From Trichothermofontia sichuanensis B231 (lineage in GTDB: Bacteria; Cyanobacteriota; Cyanobacteriia; B231), in assembly GCF_026240635.1 (NCBI RefSeq), contig NZ_CP110848.1, positions 684,501 through 748,500 on the forward strand: DNA of 64,000 nt, given 5' to 3'. Both the position numbers and the translations under genes were made by a program. The notes beneath the pieces were generated by a model. The model had not been told where the DNA came from, did no database searches, and saw only the letters and a list, made by a program, of their open reading frames with translations. Shown here piece after piece: positions 34,855 through 43,643 of this stretch. Position 1 is the first letter of the stretch. Every line of letters begins with the position of its first letter.

Positions 34855-36852
34855 CTAAATCTGTAAAAGGCCCTCCGGTTGAACGGTCAATAAGGTGCGC
34901 CGTTGTAATCCTTCACGATGGGCGATCGCATTGGCGGCCAGCAGACCACTACTAATGGCCCGCTCCATCAGGCCACAGGGGAACGGCATTTTTACCCAAT
35001 CGCCCGCAAACATCAGGTTGGGAACTGAGGTTTCGGTTGCCGGACGCTGGGCGTAACTATTGGGCGGAAAACCGGCAAAATTCTTCTGATTTACCAGTTC
35101 CCGATGCAGCACCGTGGCCCCCTGGAGGCTGGGGACAATTTCATAGAGTTCCTGCTCAAACGTGGTAAGCAAGCTTTCCTGGGTGGGGAATTCTTTTTCC
35201 TTATAACAGTAGGCATGGAGTTCGACCACGCTGCCCCCTGTCCGTTCTGCCCAGGCAATGTATTCCCGCTGGATGCGGTGGTAGAGGGTAATGCTATCGG
35301 TGAGGCGGTAACCGGATAGGGACGCAAAATTGCTATGGGACCAGGGAAAGTCCCGATCGAACCAGAAGCGACCCACCGCAAAGGGATCGGCGATCGCCAG
35401 TTGCGCCACCTGTTGCGCCACCGCCGTGTCCACGTCTCCCTCAGAGAGTCGGAAGAGTTGCTGCACACCCGGTACATCCGCTGCGATCACATAGTAATCA
35501 GCCTGGAGGACGGGATCAGCGGTCGTAGTTTTTGGGGCAACGGGCGTTTGGCTCACCAGTTGCACCTGATCGCCCTGACGCCCCTGCACCCGGAAGCGGG
35601 GTAAATTCCGTTGCGCCGGACCGCTGACCACCTTACCGGTGCGATCGTACACAGCCCCGTGGCAAGGGCAGCGGAAATGACCGTCGGCCTGGGGTTGGAC
35701 GGTACAGCCTTGGTGGGTACAGGTGAGGGAGAGGGCTGCCTGCCCCTGGATATCCACAGCAAAAACACGATCGCCCGCCCCCACGTATTCCCGATCCGGG
35801 GTAATGACCTGCCAGTCTTGATTCAGGATCGGATTCGTCCGCACCCAGAACGGGACGCGACTCGCCCACTCCCCCTGGGTATAGGTGAGGGAGGCAATTT
35901 GGCCGTCTTGCCAGGTGATGCCACTCACGGTGACATCGGTGAGCAGGGTACCGCCGTTCCGACGAATAGCAGCGGCGATCGGCTCCACCAGCGACGTGCC
36001 CATATCATCACGGGTGCCATTGAAGGCCAACCCTTCGGGATTCCCAAAGAAATAGAAATGGAAAAATTGCAATAGCTCCGCCACACTCAATACATCGGGG
36101 GCGTTGAGGGTGGACTTAGCAAACGGTAAAAAGTACAGGTCATACAACCCCCTGGGAAATTCCGCTGCCGCCCACTCCGCCACCGACAGGTGATCTAACT
36201 GGGCGTAGCTGCGCTCAGGGTTAAAGCCCGTAATTGCCCGGAAGACTTGCCAATGGGCGGGTTTGGTCAGATCAATCCCCCATTGCCAGCGATTGGATGA
36301 CGCGATCGCTAAATCCACAATATTCCACGGGAATGTCGAGTGGCTGGGCCGAAAGACTTCCGGCGCATAGCGATCGGTATCCCGAAAGACCACCGAATAA
36401 AATTCCAGCGACTGGAAGTTGTCCGTAATCCCCAGTTCCGCCACCAGGCTCTTCAGGTTGTAGTACTGGGGGAAAAAGCCGTGGAAACCGTGTTCCATCT
36501 TAAACGTGTCATCACCCACCTGAATATCCCAACTGGCAATTTTGCCCCCCAGTTGGGGCGATCGCTCCAGCAGCGTCACCGCAAACCCCCGCTGGCTCAA
36601 TTCATAGGCAGCCGCCAGCCCCGCCAAGCCACCCCCGATCACAACCACCGACTTGGGTTGGCTGAGGGCATAGGGCAAGGCCAAAGTATCCGGTTGGAAG
36701 CGATGGGGTTGAGGTTTGGCGAAACGGGTATAGCTGACGGCTCCGGCGATCGTGCCAACCCCCAGCAACTTGAGCACACTACGTCGTGATAGGGATAACG
36801 ATGACGGCAGATCGGGAAATAGACTCATGGACGGGACTCGATCCTCACACAA
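34855..36852 (-). CDS. FAD-dependent carotenoid-type oxidoreductase with an internal Rieske domain (CrtU/CruE-like)
   Basis: 665 residues (657 if starting at ATG 36828). A twin-arginine signal SLSRRSVLKLLGVG opens the protein. The FAD-binding motif VVVIGGGLAGLAAAYELSQRG follows at about 69. The segment MEHGFHGFFPQYYNL is characteristic of the isorenieratene synthase/CruE desaturase group of the amine-oxidase-like superfamily. A Rieske [2Fe-2S] insertion carries CTHQGC and CPCHGAVYD, two Cys-His pairs with 17 residues between. The C-terminal FAD segment NLMFAGDWVKMPFPCGLMERA closes the fold. Substrate is probably a carotenoid or other isoprenoid; aromatic-ring formation is possible but unproven. 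The Tat signal implies the folded cofactor-loaded protein is exported or membrane-facing. Confidence 0.82.
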   Translation of the reverse strand: MCEDRVPSMSLFPDLPSSLSLSRRSVLKLLGVGTIAGAVSYTRFAKPQPHRFQPDTLALPYALSQPKSVVVIGGGLAGLAAAYELSQRGFAVTLLERSPQLGGKIASWDIQVGDDTFKMEHGFHGFFPQYYNLKSLVAELGITDNFQSLEFYSVVFRDTDRYAPEVFRPSHSTFPWNIVDLAIASSNRWQWGIDLTKPAHWQVFRAITGFNPERSYAQLDHLSVAEWAAAEFPRGLYDLYFLPFAKSTLNAPDVLSVAELLQFFHFYFFGNPEGLAFNGTRDDMGTSLVEPIAAAIRRNGGTLLTDVTVSGITWQDGQIASLTYTQGEWASRVPFWVRTNPILNQDWQVITPDREYVGAGDRVFAVDIQGQAALSLTCTHQGCTVQPQADGHFRCPCHGAVYDRTGKVVSGPAQRNLPRFRVQGRQGDQVQLVSQTPVAPKTTTADPVLQADYYVIAADVPGVQQLFRLSEGDVDTAVAQQVAQLAIADPFAVGRFWFDRDFPWSHSNFASLSGYRLTDSITLYHRIQREYIAWAERTGGSVVELHAYCYKEKEFPTQESLLTTFEQELYEIVPSLQGATVLHRELVNQKNFAGFPPNSYAQRPATETSVPNLMFAGDWVKMPFPCGLMERAISSGLLAANAIAHREGLQRRTLLTVQPEGLLQI

Positions 36853-36964
36853 TAGGTTAACCGCAAGGGATGATGAGCCAGGGGGGAATCCCCTAGGAAA
36901 ATACTCAGGCCACTAACGGTAAACTTTGATAGTCTATCCTGATCGCCCCTGGCTTGTCGTTGCG

Positions 36965-37003
36965 GGCTAGCGACCGCTGCGATGGCGCAACCGGACAGGC
37001 AAC
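36965..37003 (+). repeat. 39-bp direct repeat, first copy
   Basis: 39 bp starting GGCTAGCGACCGCTGCGATG, repeated at 37037-37075 with one mismatch. The copies flank a C5/G5 stem-loop, and both lie just upstream of the nuclease-like lipoprotein gene. Confidence 0.7.
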
Positions 37004-37036
37004 AAACACTTCAACCCCCCGGCGATTGGCGGGGGT

Positions 37037-37075
37037 GGCTAGCGACCGCTGCGATGGCGCAACTGGACAGGCAAC
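37037..37075 (+). repeat. 39-bp direct repeat, second copy
   Basis: Second copy of the unit at 36965-37003 (72-bp period). It is followed within 8 bp by TACAAT (37083-37088), a candidate -10 box for the lipoprotein gene. Confidence 0.7.
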
Positions 37076-37118
37076 GGTTGGGTACAATAGGCGCGTGCTT
37101 GTTCGCGGGGAGTTGACT

Positions 37119-37682
37119 ATGTGCCTGGGGCCGGTGGGTCGGTACTTGATTCTACTGATGATGATCGTCGGCCTCATCCTCACTGGTTGCCAATTGCCCA
37201 AGCCGCCCCAGGGGACGATCGTGCAGGTGCGGCGTGTGATCAGCGGGCAAACGATCGAGGTCCTAGGATTGGGGGAGCAGGCTACCGTCGCCCAGACGGT
37301 TCGCTTAATTGGCCTCGATGCCCCCGATCTGGCGCAAGACCCGTGGGGACAGGCCGCAAAAGCGCACCTGGAAACGCTAGTTAATCAGCAACCTGTCCTG
37401 GTTGAACTGGATGTGCAGCCACGGGATACCCACCAGCGCTGGTTGGCCTATCTCTGGCAGGGCAATCAACTGCTCAATGAAGCGATGGTGAAGGCAGGCT
37501 ATGGTCTAGCGGTAAGCCGTGCCCCTAATCTGAGATATCGCGATCGCCTGAATAATGCCCAAAGCTACGCCAGGGTCATGGGCTACGGCATTTGGGACCC
37601 CCGCAACCCCCTGCGTCAAACCCCGGCTGAATTCCGGCGTCAAGCCGCCCAACCCGTCCGGCGGAACAGCCCCAGCCCCTAG
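37119..37682 (+). CDS. thermonuclease-fold (SNase-like) lipoprotein
   Basis: 187 residues from ATG 37119, which is preceded by GGGGAG. The signal is a lipobox type: YLILLMMIVGLILTGC, with Cys22 as the likely lipidated residue. The SNase-like OB-fold follows: GTIVQVRRVISGQTIEVLG, TVRLIGLDAPDLAQDPWGQAAKAHLETLV, VELDVQPRDTHQRWLAYLW, NEAMVKAGYGLAV, and NAQSYARVMGYGIWD. The usual catalytic Arg-Asp-Glu set is only partly matched (R in VRLIGLDAPD, and R in DTHQRWLAYLW), so nuclease activity is likely but not certain. It would sit on the periplasmic side of a membrane. Confidence 0.85.
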   Translation: MCLGPVGRYLILLMMIVGLILTGCQLPKPPQGTIVQVRRVISGQTIEVLGLGEQATVAQTVRLIGLDAPDLAQDPWGQAAKAHLETLVNQQPVLVELDVQPRDTHQRWLAYLWQGNQLLNEAMVKAGYGLAVSRAPNLRYRDRLNNAQSYARVMGYGIWDPRNPLRQTPAEFRRQAAQPVRRNSPSP

Positions 37683-37768
37683 CCAGCCATTATCCCCAAC
37701 ACCAAAATCTCGGTTCTTCTGAGTTGAGGCTGAGGCATTGAGGCTGAGAGTGCTACCCGCTCTCAGTA

Positions 37769-37871
37769 TGGTCAATCCAAATAAGAACGATACAGTTTTG
37801 CACTCGTCTCTCCCAGAGCGGGAGAGGGGTTGGGGGTGAGGGTACTGTTTCAGCCTAAATTGTAATGACTA
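37769..37871 (-). repeat. MITE-like repeat family B, copy B2
   Basis: 103 bp, TGGTCAATCC...AATGACTA on the plus strand, flanked on both sides by TA (37767-37768 and 37872-37873). The central palindrome is CTCTCCCAGAGCGGGAGAG. Orientation opposite to B1 and B4. Confidence 0.8.
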
Positions 37872-37895
37872 TATCAACTCAACGTTGGCGTTCCT

Positions 37896-39032
37896 TCAAA
37901 GCAAATCCTGATATTCGGGGCGATCGCCCATCTGTCGGAGCAAGGTTTTAATCTCTTGAGTACGGTCCTTGTGGGCCACCAGTGTCACCTTACCCATCCG
38001 AACAATCACCAGATCATCGACGCCAATGGTGGCGATCACCTCCTGGGCATCCTGGGCAAACACGATATTGCGGTGGGCATCCAACCCGACATGGTTCGCG
38101 AGGGTGATATTCTCCCAACGATCGCGGGGATTCATTGGCAGGCGGGCGAGGGCATTCCAGTCGCCTAGATCATCCCAGTCAAAGGCAGCAGGGAGCACAC
38201 AGGTACGATCGGTACGCTCCATCACGGCATAGTCCAGGCTAATTTTGGGCAGGTTAGGATAGGCAGCGACGCCCTCCCGTTCTAGGGCCGCGAGGAGATC
38301 CGGTGCATGACGACGAAATTCCGCCAACATTACCCCTGCCGGAAAGATAAACATCCCACTGTTCCAGGTGTAGGGACAGGTCTCGGAACCATCGGCGAGG
38401 CGTTGACGGCTGGCGAGGAAGGTGGCGGCTTGGGCTGCATCCGGTTTTTCTGTAAATCGTTGGACGCGATAGGCAGGCACCCCCTGGTAAGTTCCCAGGC
38501 ACTCCCCCTGCTCGATATAACCGTAGCCCGTGGCCGGGTGGGTAGCCGGAATCCCCAGGGTGACGATCGCCGCTGCCGCTTGGGCCAGCTCGATCGCCGC
38601 TGCTAAGGTCCGTTGAAAGGCCGCCTCATCCCCAATCCAATGATCAGCCGGGAAGCAACCCACGATCGCCGTTTCCCCCACTTGACGGACAATTTCGAGG
38701 GTGGTCCAGGCCACTGCCGGTGCTGTATCGCGCCCTTCGGGTTCTGCCAGCAGGTGGGCCGGCAGCAAGTCTGGGAGTTGCGATCGTACCCCTGCGGCGA
38801 TCGGGTCTGCCGTGACAACCCACAGTGCCTCCCAACCGCCACTGACCAGCAGCAAGCGATCGGCGGTGTTTTGCAACAAACTGCGACCACTGCCATCCAG
38901 ACTGAGGAATTGTTTAGGATACTGACGACGACTGAGGGGCCAGAACCGTTCCCCCTTGCCCCCCGCCAAAATGACCGGAATCAAGGCAGGATGGTGGCGC
39001 GCTGCCATAGGCGAATTGGGGGTTACAGGCAT
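37896..39032 (-). CDS. manC: mannose-1-phosphate guanylyltransferase (GDP-mannose synthesis)
   Basis: 378 residues. Makes GDP-mannose from mannose-1-phosphate and GTP for surface polysaccharides and glycolipids. The nucleotidyltransferase signature is VILAGGKGERFWPLSRRQYPKQFLSL (about 19-44). Further marks are EPEGRDTAPAVAW, GCFPADHWIGD, GYGYIEQGE, FTEKPD, WNSGMFIFPAGVM and FDWDDLGDWNAL. It lacks the ManC isomerase domain, so it is the short monofunctional form. The start is MPVTPNSPMAA or the internal ATG eight codons on. It is flanked by family B and A repeats and has no sugar genes adjacent. Confidence 0.92.
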   Translation of the reverse strand: MPVTPNSPMAARHHPALIPVILAGGKGERFWPLSRRQYPKQFLSLDGSGRSLLQNTADRLLLVSGGWEALWVVTADPIAAGVRSQLPDLLPAHLLAEPEGRDTAPAVAWTTLEIVRQVGETAIVGCFPADHWIGDEAAFQRTLAAAIELAQAAAAIVTLGIPATHPATGYGYIEQGECLGTYQGVPAYRVQRFTEKPDAAQAATFLASRQRLADGSETCPYTWNSGMFIFPAGVMLAEFRRHAPDLLAALEREGVAAYPNLPKISLDYAVMERTDRTCVLPAAFDWDDLGDWNALARLPMNPRDRWENITLANHVGLDAHRNIVFAQDAQEVIATIGVDDLVIVRMGKVTLVAHKDRTQEIKTLLRQMGDRPEYQDLL

Positions 39033-39209
39033 GGATATTCCTCATTTCCGTTTCACGCTCGGGATTAGGGCCGCGATCGGGATTCTAACAAACTCTTGTA
39101 CGCAAGGCAGCTACTGGCGTTTAGCCAGTTGCCGGCCTACTCTTGACGAACCGCAAGATCGCTGTTAGCTTCGGTCCCGACAATCGGGACGCTAAGGCTG
39201 AGAGGCCCC

Positions 39210-39435
39210 TTACAGCCTTTACCTCAATCATAAAGCACAGTTTTACTGGGACAGAATGGGTGCAGCCTGCTGGTGTGGCCCTCACCCTAAATCCCTCTCC
39301 CGCTCTGGGAGAGGGACTTGAAAATCAAGCTCCCCTTCTCCCCACTTGGGAGAAGGGGTTGGGGGATGAGGGCCGCTGCTCGGATCCAGATCCAAACCTT
39401 AACAGTGTACTGAGTAAATTAGGTAAAAGCTGTAA
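39210..39435 (+). repeat. MITE-like repeat family A, copy A4 (best preserved)
   Basis: 226 bp. The left terminus TTACAGCCTTTACCTCAATC and right terminus (inverted) TTACAGCTTTTACCTAATTT agree at about 15-17 of the first 20 positions. Internal palindromes are CTCTCCCGCTCTGGGAGAG and TCCCCACTTGGGAGAAGGGG. It is the reference copy for the family. Confidence 0.75.
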
Positions 39436-39469
39436 TTAGTTTGAATCAGTTTGAATCGTTTGAAAATTA

Positions 39470-39584
39470 TGGCCAATCCAAATAAAAACGATACAGTTTT
39501 CGATACAGTTTTTCACTCCCCTCTCCCGCTCTGGGATAGAGGTTGGGGGTGAGAGTGGTGTTTCAGCCTAAATTGTAATGGCTA
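39470..39584 (-). repeat. MITE-like repeat family B, copy B3 (with internal duplication)
   Basis: 115 bp, TGGCCAATCC...AATGGCTA, flanked by TA on both sides. It is 12 bp longer than the other copies because CGATACAGTTTT is tandemly duplicated (39489-39512). A 10-bp duplication (AGTTTGAATC twice, 39438-39457) lies just before it. Confidence 0.8.
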
Positions 39585-39705
39585 TAGTTAGTCTGGTGTC
39601 TCAGTTCCTTTGCCCCTTCTCACGCAGGCAGCTATGCCCGTTTCTGGCTTGACTGTCATGCCCGTTTCTTTCTCACATCCTTCTCACATCAACCCCTTAA
39701 CTCCT

Positions 39706-41940
39706 ATGAAGCGTTCTCTGCATCGGTCATTTGGACAGGGATCTTGGCCATTGCCTCCTCATCTCGGACCCACAAGTACAGGCGCAATAACCCCGTTGCT
39801 AGGACCGATCGGGAGGGGGTTAATCTGGCTTTGGGGAACGATCGCAGTTGTCTGGTTGACTGCCTCACCCGTTACGGCTAATCCCCCAACGACGGCGCCA
39901 ATCCCGACGACTGCTGGGGAACAAGGGGCCGGTGGGGGACCTTTAGAAGCTTTTCCCCTGGATGGCACGGAGGCGGAGGCAACCCCACCTGTGCCAGTGC
40001 CTCCTGCGACGGTAGTGGCTGGTCAAGACAGTCAAACTAAACCCGTCGGATCGCCGTCGGACCTTCTGCCTGTGCCGATGCAGCCCCCGACTCGGATTGC
40101 GATCGATAACCGTCAACTGATGGATCTCATAGACGATCGCATTGCGGCCAGTGGGTTGCTGCGCGATCGCATTCAGGCCGAAGTCGATCGTGCCTTTAGC
40201 CATACACTACCGGTGCAGACTGCCCTCCTTGTCTTGTTGGCCCTGACCCCCTCGGCAGCGGCTTGGGGGGCGTGGAAGTTGCTACGCCAGTTGGGCGAGA
40301 AAACCACCAGTGCCCAGCAGGCCATTGCCAGCCTCAGCCAAGATGCGATTGCAACCCTGCAATTGGCGATGGCCGATGGTCAGGGAGTGCTCAATGATCT
40401 GAGCAAGCAAACCCAAATTGCTGAATTTAAGGTCGAGCAATTGCGATCGCGGGCGGAAGGGCAGTTGCAAAAGCTGGTGGAGGAAATCCGGCGCGAGAAC
40501 GAGCAAATTCGCCAAGACTTAGCCAAGGTGCTGCCCACCTTGCTGGCAGACCCCATCCTCTCGCCCACAAAACCCCCGGAGATTCAGGGGCAGACCCAGG
40601 AAACCCTGGCCGCGATTGCCGCTTCCCCTGGAGCCGCCAACTTTGTCGCCGCCGCCACCACCGACAGCCTGGAGGCGACCGACGAAACCTTCACAGAGGG
40701 CGTCCAGGCCCGTAGCCTGTACCTGATGGATCAGGGCAATGCCCACTTCCAGGCCGGTCGCTATGCCGAAGCCATTGCCTGCTATGACCAAATTCTTAAA
40801 CTGCAACCTAATCAAGCCGAAGCTTGGCACAATCGCGGAACCAGTTTGGCGAAGTTAAAGCGGTTTGATGAGGCGATCGCCGCTTATCAGCAGGCTACCC
40901 GTCTAGCTCCGGATTACGCCGAAGCCTGGTTCAATTGGGGCAGTGTCCTCCTCAGCCAGAAGCAGTTTGAAGCGGCTTTGCGCTGCTACGATCAAGCGAT
41001 TAAATATCGCCCCAATTACGCTGAGGTCTGGCACAACCGAGGGAATGCCCTAGTGCAATTGCAACGCTATGAAGCCGCCATTTCGGCCTATGCACGGGCC
41101 ACGGAGATTAACCCCAACTATGGGGATGCGTGGCAAAATCGCGGTAGTATCCTGGCCAAGGTGGGGCGGTACCCAGAAGCCCTGGGTTGCCTCGATCGGG
41201 CCGTTGATTTGAAGCCCCAGGATGTTGATTTACGGTTTAACCAGGCCAACTTACTGGTGCAACTGGAACAGTACGAAGCGGCCCTGGCTGCCTACACCCA
41301 GGTTGTGGAGCGTCAACCGCGCCATGCGCCGGCCTGGTTGAATCGCGGCCATCTGCTGATGCAACTGCGGAAGTATCAAGCCGCCCTCTCCTGCTATGAA
41401 CAGGCCAGTCAGATCAACCCGGATGATCCTGAACCCTGGTATCGGCAAGGTCATGCGTTGTTTGAGTTGCACCGCTATGAGGAAGCCTTGGTAGCCTACG
41501 ATTGGGCGATTCAGCGTCAACCCAACTTTCCCGAAGCTTGGAATAATCGGGGGAATGTCCTGGAACGGTTGCACCGTTATGAAGAGGCGATCGCCGCCTA
41601 TGATCAGGCGATCCAACTGAATGCCAATTACTACTATGCCTGGGACAATCGCGGCTATACCCTGGCCAAGCTAGGCTCCCACCAAGAGGCGATCGCCAGT
41701 CTCGATCGGGCGTTGGATCTGCGACCAGACTATGCCAATGGTTATTACAATCGGGCCTATTGCTATGCCGTGCAGGGGGATATGACGGCGGCGATCGCCA
41801 ATCTCCAACGGGCTATTCAACTCAACCCCTTCTACCAGAGCCTTGTTAAGGCCGATCCCGACTTCGCTGCTGTGCGGGCGACCACGGAGTTTCAAGCCTT
41901 GCTCCAACCCAACCGGAACCGGGAACCCCAGCACGTTTAA
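39706..41940 (+). CDS. membrane-anchored TPR-repeat protein
   Basis: 744 residues if started at ATG 39706; upstream in-frame ATGs at 39634 and 39658 are possible. A hydrophobic segment GRGLIWLWGTIAVVWLTASPVTA acts as a signal or anchor. A Pro/Thr linker follows, then a second hydrophobic stretch (TALLVLLALTPSAAAWGAWKLL) and a helical region rich in Gln/Glu (coiled coil, AKVLPTLLADP). From about residue 330 to 720 are about eleven 34-residue tetratricopeptide repeats, e.g. AEAWHNRGTSLAKLKRFDEA and AWDNRGYTLAKLGSHQEA. TPR arrays bind protein partners; none can be named. Very regular repeats suggest recent internal expansion. Confidence 0.85.
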   Translation: MKRSLHRSFGQGSWPLPPHLGPTSTGAITPLLGPIGRGLIWLWGTIAVVWLTASPVTANPPTTAPIPTTAGEQGAGGGPLEAFPLDGTEAEATPPVPVPPATVVAGQDSQTKPVGSPSDLLPVPMQPPTRIAIDNRQLMDLIDDRIAASGLLRDRIQAEVDRAFSHTLPVQTALLVLLALTPSAAAWGAWKLLRQLGEKTTSAQQAIASLSQDAIATLQLAMADGQGVLNDLSKQTQIAEFKVEQLRSRAEGQLQKLVEEIRRENEQIRQDLAKVLPTLLADPILSPTKPPEIQGQTQETLAAIAASPGAANFVAAATTDSLEATDETFTEGVQARSLYLMDQGNAHFQAGRYAEAIACYDQILKLQPNQAEAWHNRGTSLAKLKRFDEAIAAYQQATRLAPDYAEAWFNWGSVLLSQKQFEAALRCYDQAIKYRPNYAEVWHNRGNALVQLQRYEAAISAYARATEINPNYGDAWQNRGSILAKVGRYPEALGCLDRAVDLKPQDVDLRFNQANLLVQLEQYEAALAAYTQVVERQPRHAPAWLNRGHLLMQLRKYQAALSCYEQASQINPDDPEPWYRQGHALFELHRYEEALVAYDWAIQRQPNFPEAWNNRGNVLERLHRYEEAIAAYDQAIQLNANYYYAWDNRGYTLAKLGSHQEAIASLDRALDLRPDYANGYYNRAYCYAVQGDMTAAIANLQRAIQLNPFYQSLVKADPDFAAVRATTEFQALLQPNRNREPQHV

Positions 41941-41956
41941 GCAGCACGTTTATATA

Positions 41957-42059
41957 TAGTCATTGCAATTTAGGCTGAAACAGCCCCCTCACCCCCAGCC
42001 CCTCTCCCAGAGCGGGAGAGGGGAGTGAAAAACTGTATCGTTCTTATTTGAATTGGCCA
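41957..42059 (+). repeat. MITE-like repeat family B, copy B4
   Basis: 103 bp, TAGTCATTGCAATTTAGGC...TTGGCCA, flanked by TA (41955-41956, 42060-42061). It begins 16 bp after the TPR gene stop codon. Confidence 0.8.
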
Positions 42060-42239
42060 TAAGTGTCCTGGTAAGTGTCCTCGCCTATGCGATCGCTCAG
42101 GCGGCGGGCTGAACGCGCAGGGGTACTTCCTTGGGGGGGCACGGCGCGTCTGCACTCGTCTGCATCCCAGAAGGGAACTGCGGCTGACGGGGGGGACTGG
42201 GGGCAGGTAAGGTACCGCCGACCTACCCCCGTACTGGAT

Positions 42240-43451
42240 CTAGCCAATAGCGAGGATAGAATCACTGAGCGGAATGATCGACGTTGCCGCCTGCACTGCC
42301 GTGGCACTACTTCCCAGAATCACCCCTAAGACTTCACCCGTATTGAGGGCAATCACCGCATCACTGCCGACTTGCCGGAAGCGCAGGTCACTGAGTCCCA
42401 AGTCCCCGGCGATCGCGATCCGATCACCACTGCTAAAGTCGGTTACGCGATCGGCTAGGGTCAAATCCGGCCCATTGGTCGTTTCCACTCGGAAAATAAA
42501 CGTGTCATTCCCTGGGCCACCCGTGAGGGTATCCGTGCCGCGATCGCCGATGAGCGTATCGTTCCCCTCACTGCCCAGCAACAGGTCATTGCCCTTGCCC
42601 CCGCGCAGGAAGTCATCGCCACCGAGACCCGTGAGCGTATCGTTCCCCTGGTTCCCCTGGACCACATCACTGCCCGTGGACCCGGTGACCTGATCATTGC
42701 CGTTGAGCGCCCGTGCCCCGCGACGATCGGCATCACTGGCTGGCGTCAGCGTCAGGATATCGTTGCCCTGGGTAAAAGCGGGGCCGCCCCCCAACACGGA
42801 CGTGCGGTTCATGGCATTGGTAAAGGCATTCAGTCGTCCCCCATCCAGGAGGGCCGACTCACGACCGGGGATAATCCCATCGGTGACCCGTGCTACCTGA
42901 ATGCGATCCCCCTGTTGGACGCGATCGACCACCTCAAACCCCGACGTGACATAGCCAAAGACCGCATAGCTGCCATCCAGATTAGGTAAGTCTTGAAGGG
43001 CAAAGTAAAACTGGGAAGACCCAGAATTCGGCAGTGCGGCGCGGGCCATCGCCACAGCTCCCTGGGTGTGGGGCAACACCGGCGGGGCGGTAATGCCTGC
43101 GGTAGCAAAGGTTTGGCCATAAATCGGCTCAGCAGCCCCGACCGGTTTAATTTCCAACGGGATATTGCGACGCTGCCCCGTTGCGGGATCAACGAATCCG
43201 CCCGTTCCCAACTGGTTGGCGGGGATACTGGGATCTTGGCTACGAGGATCACCCCCCTGGACGACAAAGGGGGTGGGTTCGCGCACAACCCGATGGAACA
43301 TGACCCCGTCATAAACCTTCCGCTCCACTAAATCCACATAGTTACCAGCGGTAATTGGAGCTTCGTTACCATTGACGGCGATCGTAATCGGTTGACCGTT
43401 GACTAACAGTACAACCGTAGCTAGTCCATTCAATTGGGGTAAATCGTCCAT
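42240..43451 (-). CDS. cyclophilin-type peptidyl-prolyl isomerase fused to RTX repeats
   Basis: 403 residues. The N-terminal 215 residues form a cyclophilin: [72 protein letters not shown] segment from about 235 contains RTX nonapeptides: [68 protein letters not shown]. The terminal [11 protein letters not shown]... segment is as in cyanobacterial RTX proteins. No N-terminal signal peptide is present, fitting type I (C-terminal) secretion. It would therefore be an extracellular, calcium-dependent prolyl isomerase, an uncommon combination. The start ATG is clear and the cyclophilin residues R (FHRVV), Q and F of the active site are present. Confidence 0.87.
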   Translation of the reverse strand: MDDLPQLNGLATVVLLVNGQPITIAVNGNEAPITAGNYVDLVERKVYDGVMFHRVVREPTPFVVQGGDPRSQDPSIPANQLGTGGFVDPATGQRRNIPLEIKPVGAAEPIYGQTFATAGITAPPVLPHTQGAVAMARAALPNSGSSQFYFALQDLPNLDGSYAVFGYVTSGFEVVDRVQQGDRIQVARVTDGIIPGRESALLDGGRLNAFTNAMNRTSVLGGGPAFTQGNDILTLTPASDADRRGARALNGNDQVTGSTGSDVVQGNQGNDTLTGLGGDDFLRGGKGNDLLLGSEGNDTLIGDRGTDTLTGGPGNDTFIFRVETTNGPDLTLADRVTDFSSGDRIAIAGDLGLSDLRFRQVGSDAVIALNTGEVLGVILGSSATAVQAATSIIPLSDSILAIG

Positions 43452-43643
43452 AGTCTCCTCTTTGCCGTGATGGCCTCACACCGGATACAGAGCCGCTGCT
43501 GGGAGTGCCGTCCTTCCCAGAACTGCCACAGCGATCCCAGCCCTGGGATAGCCCTTCAAAAACCGACTCCATTATTACGGATTTTTGCCATTTGTCCTGC
43601 TGGCCATCGGTTTTGGGAGATCTGGGGAGGGGGGAAGTCTGGC

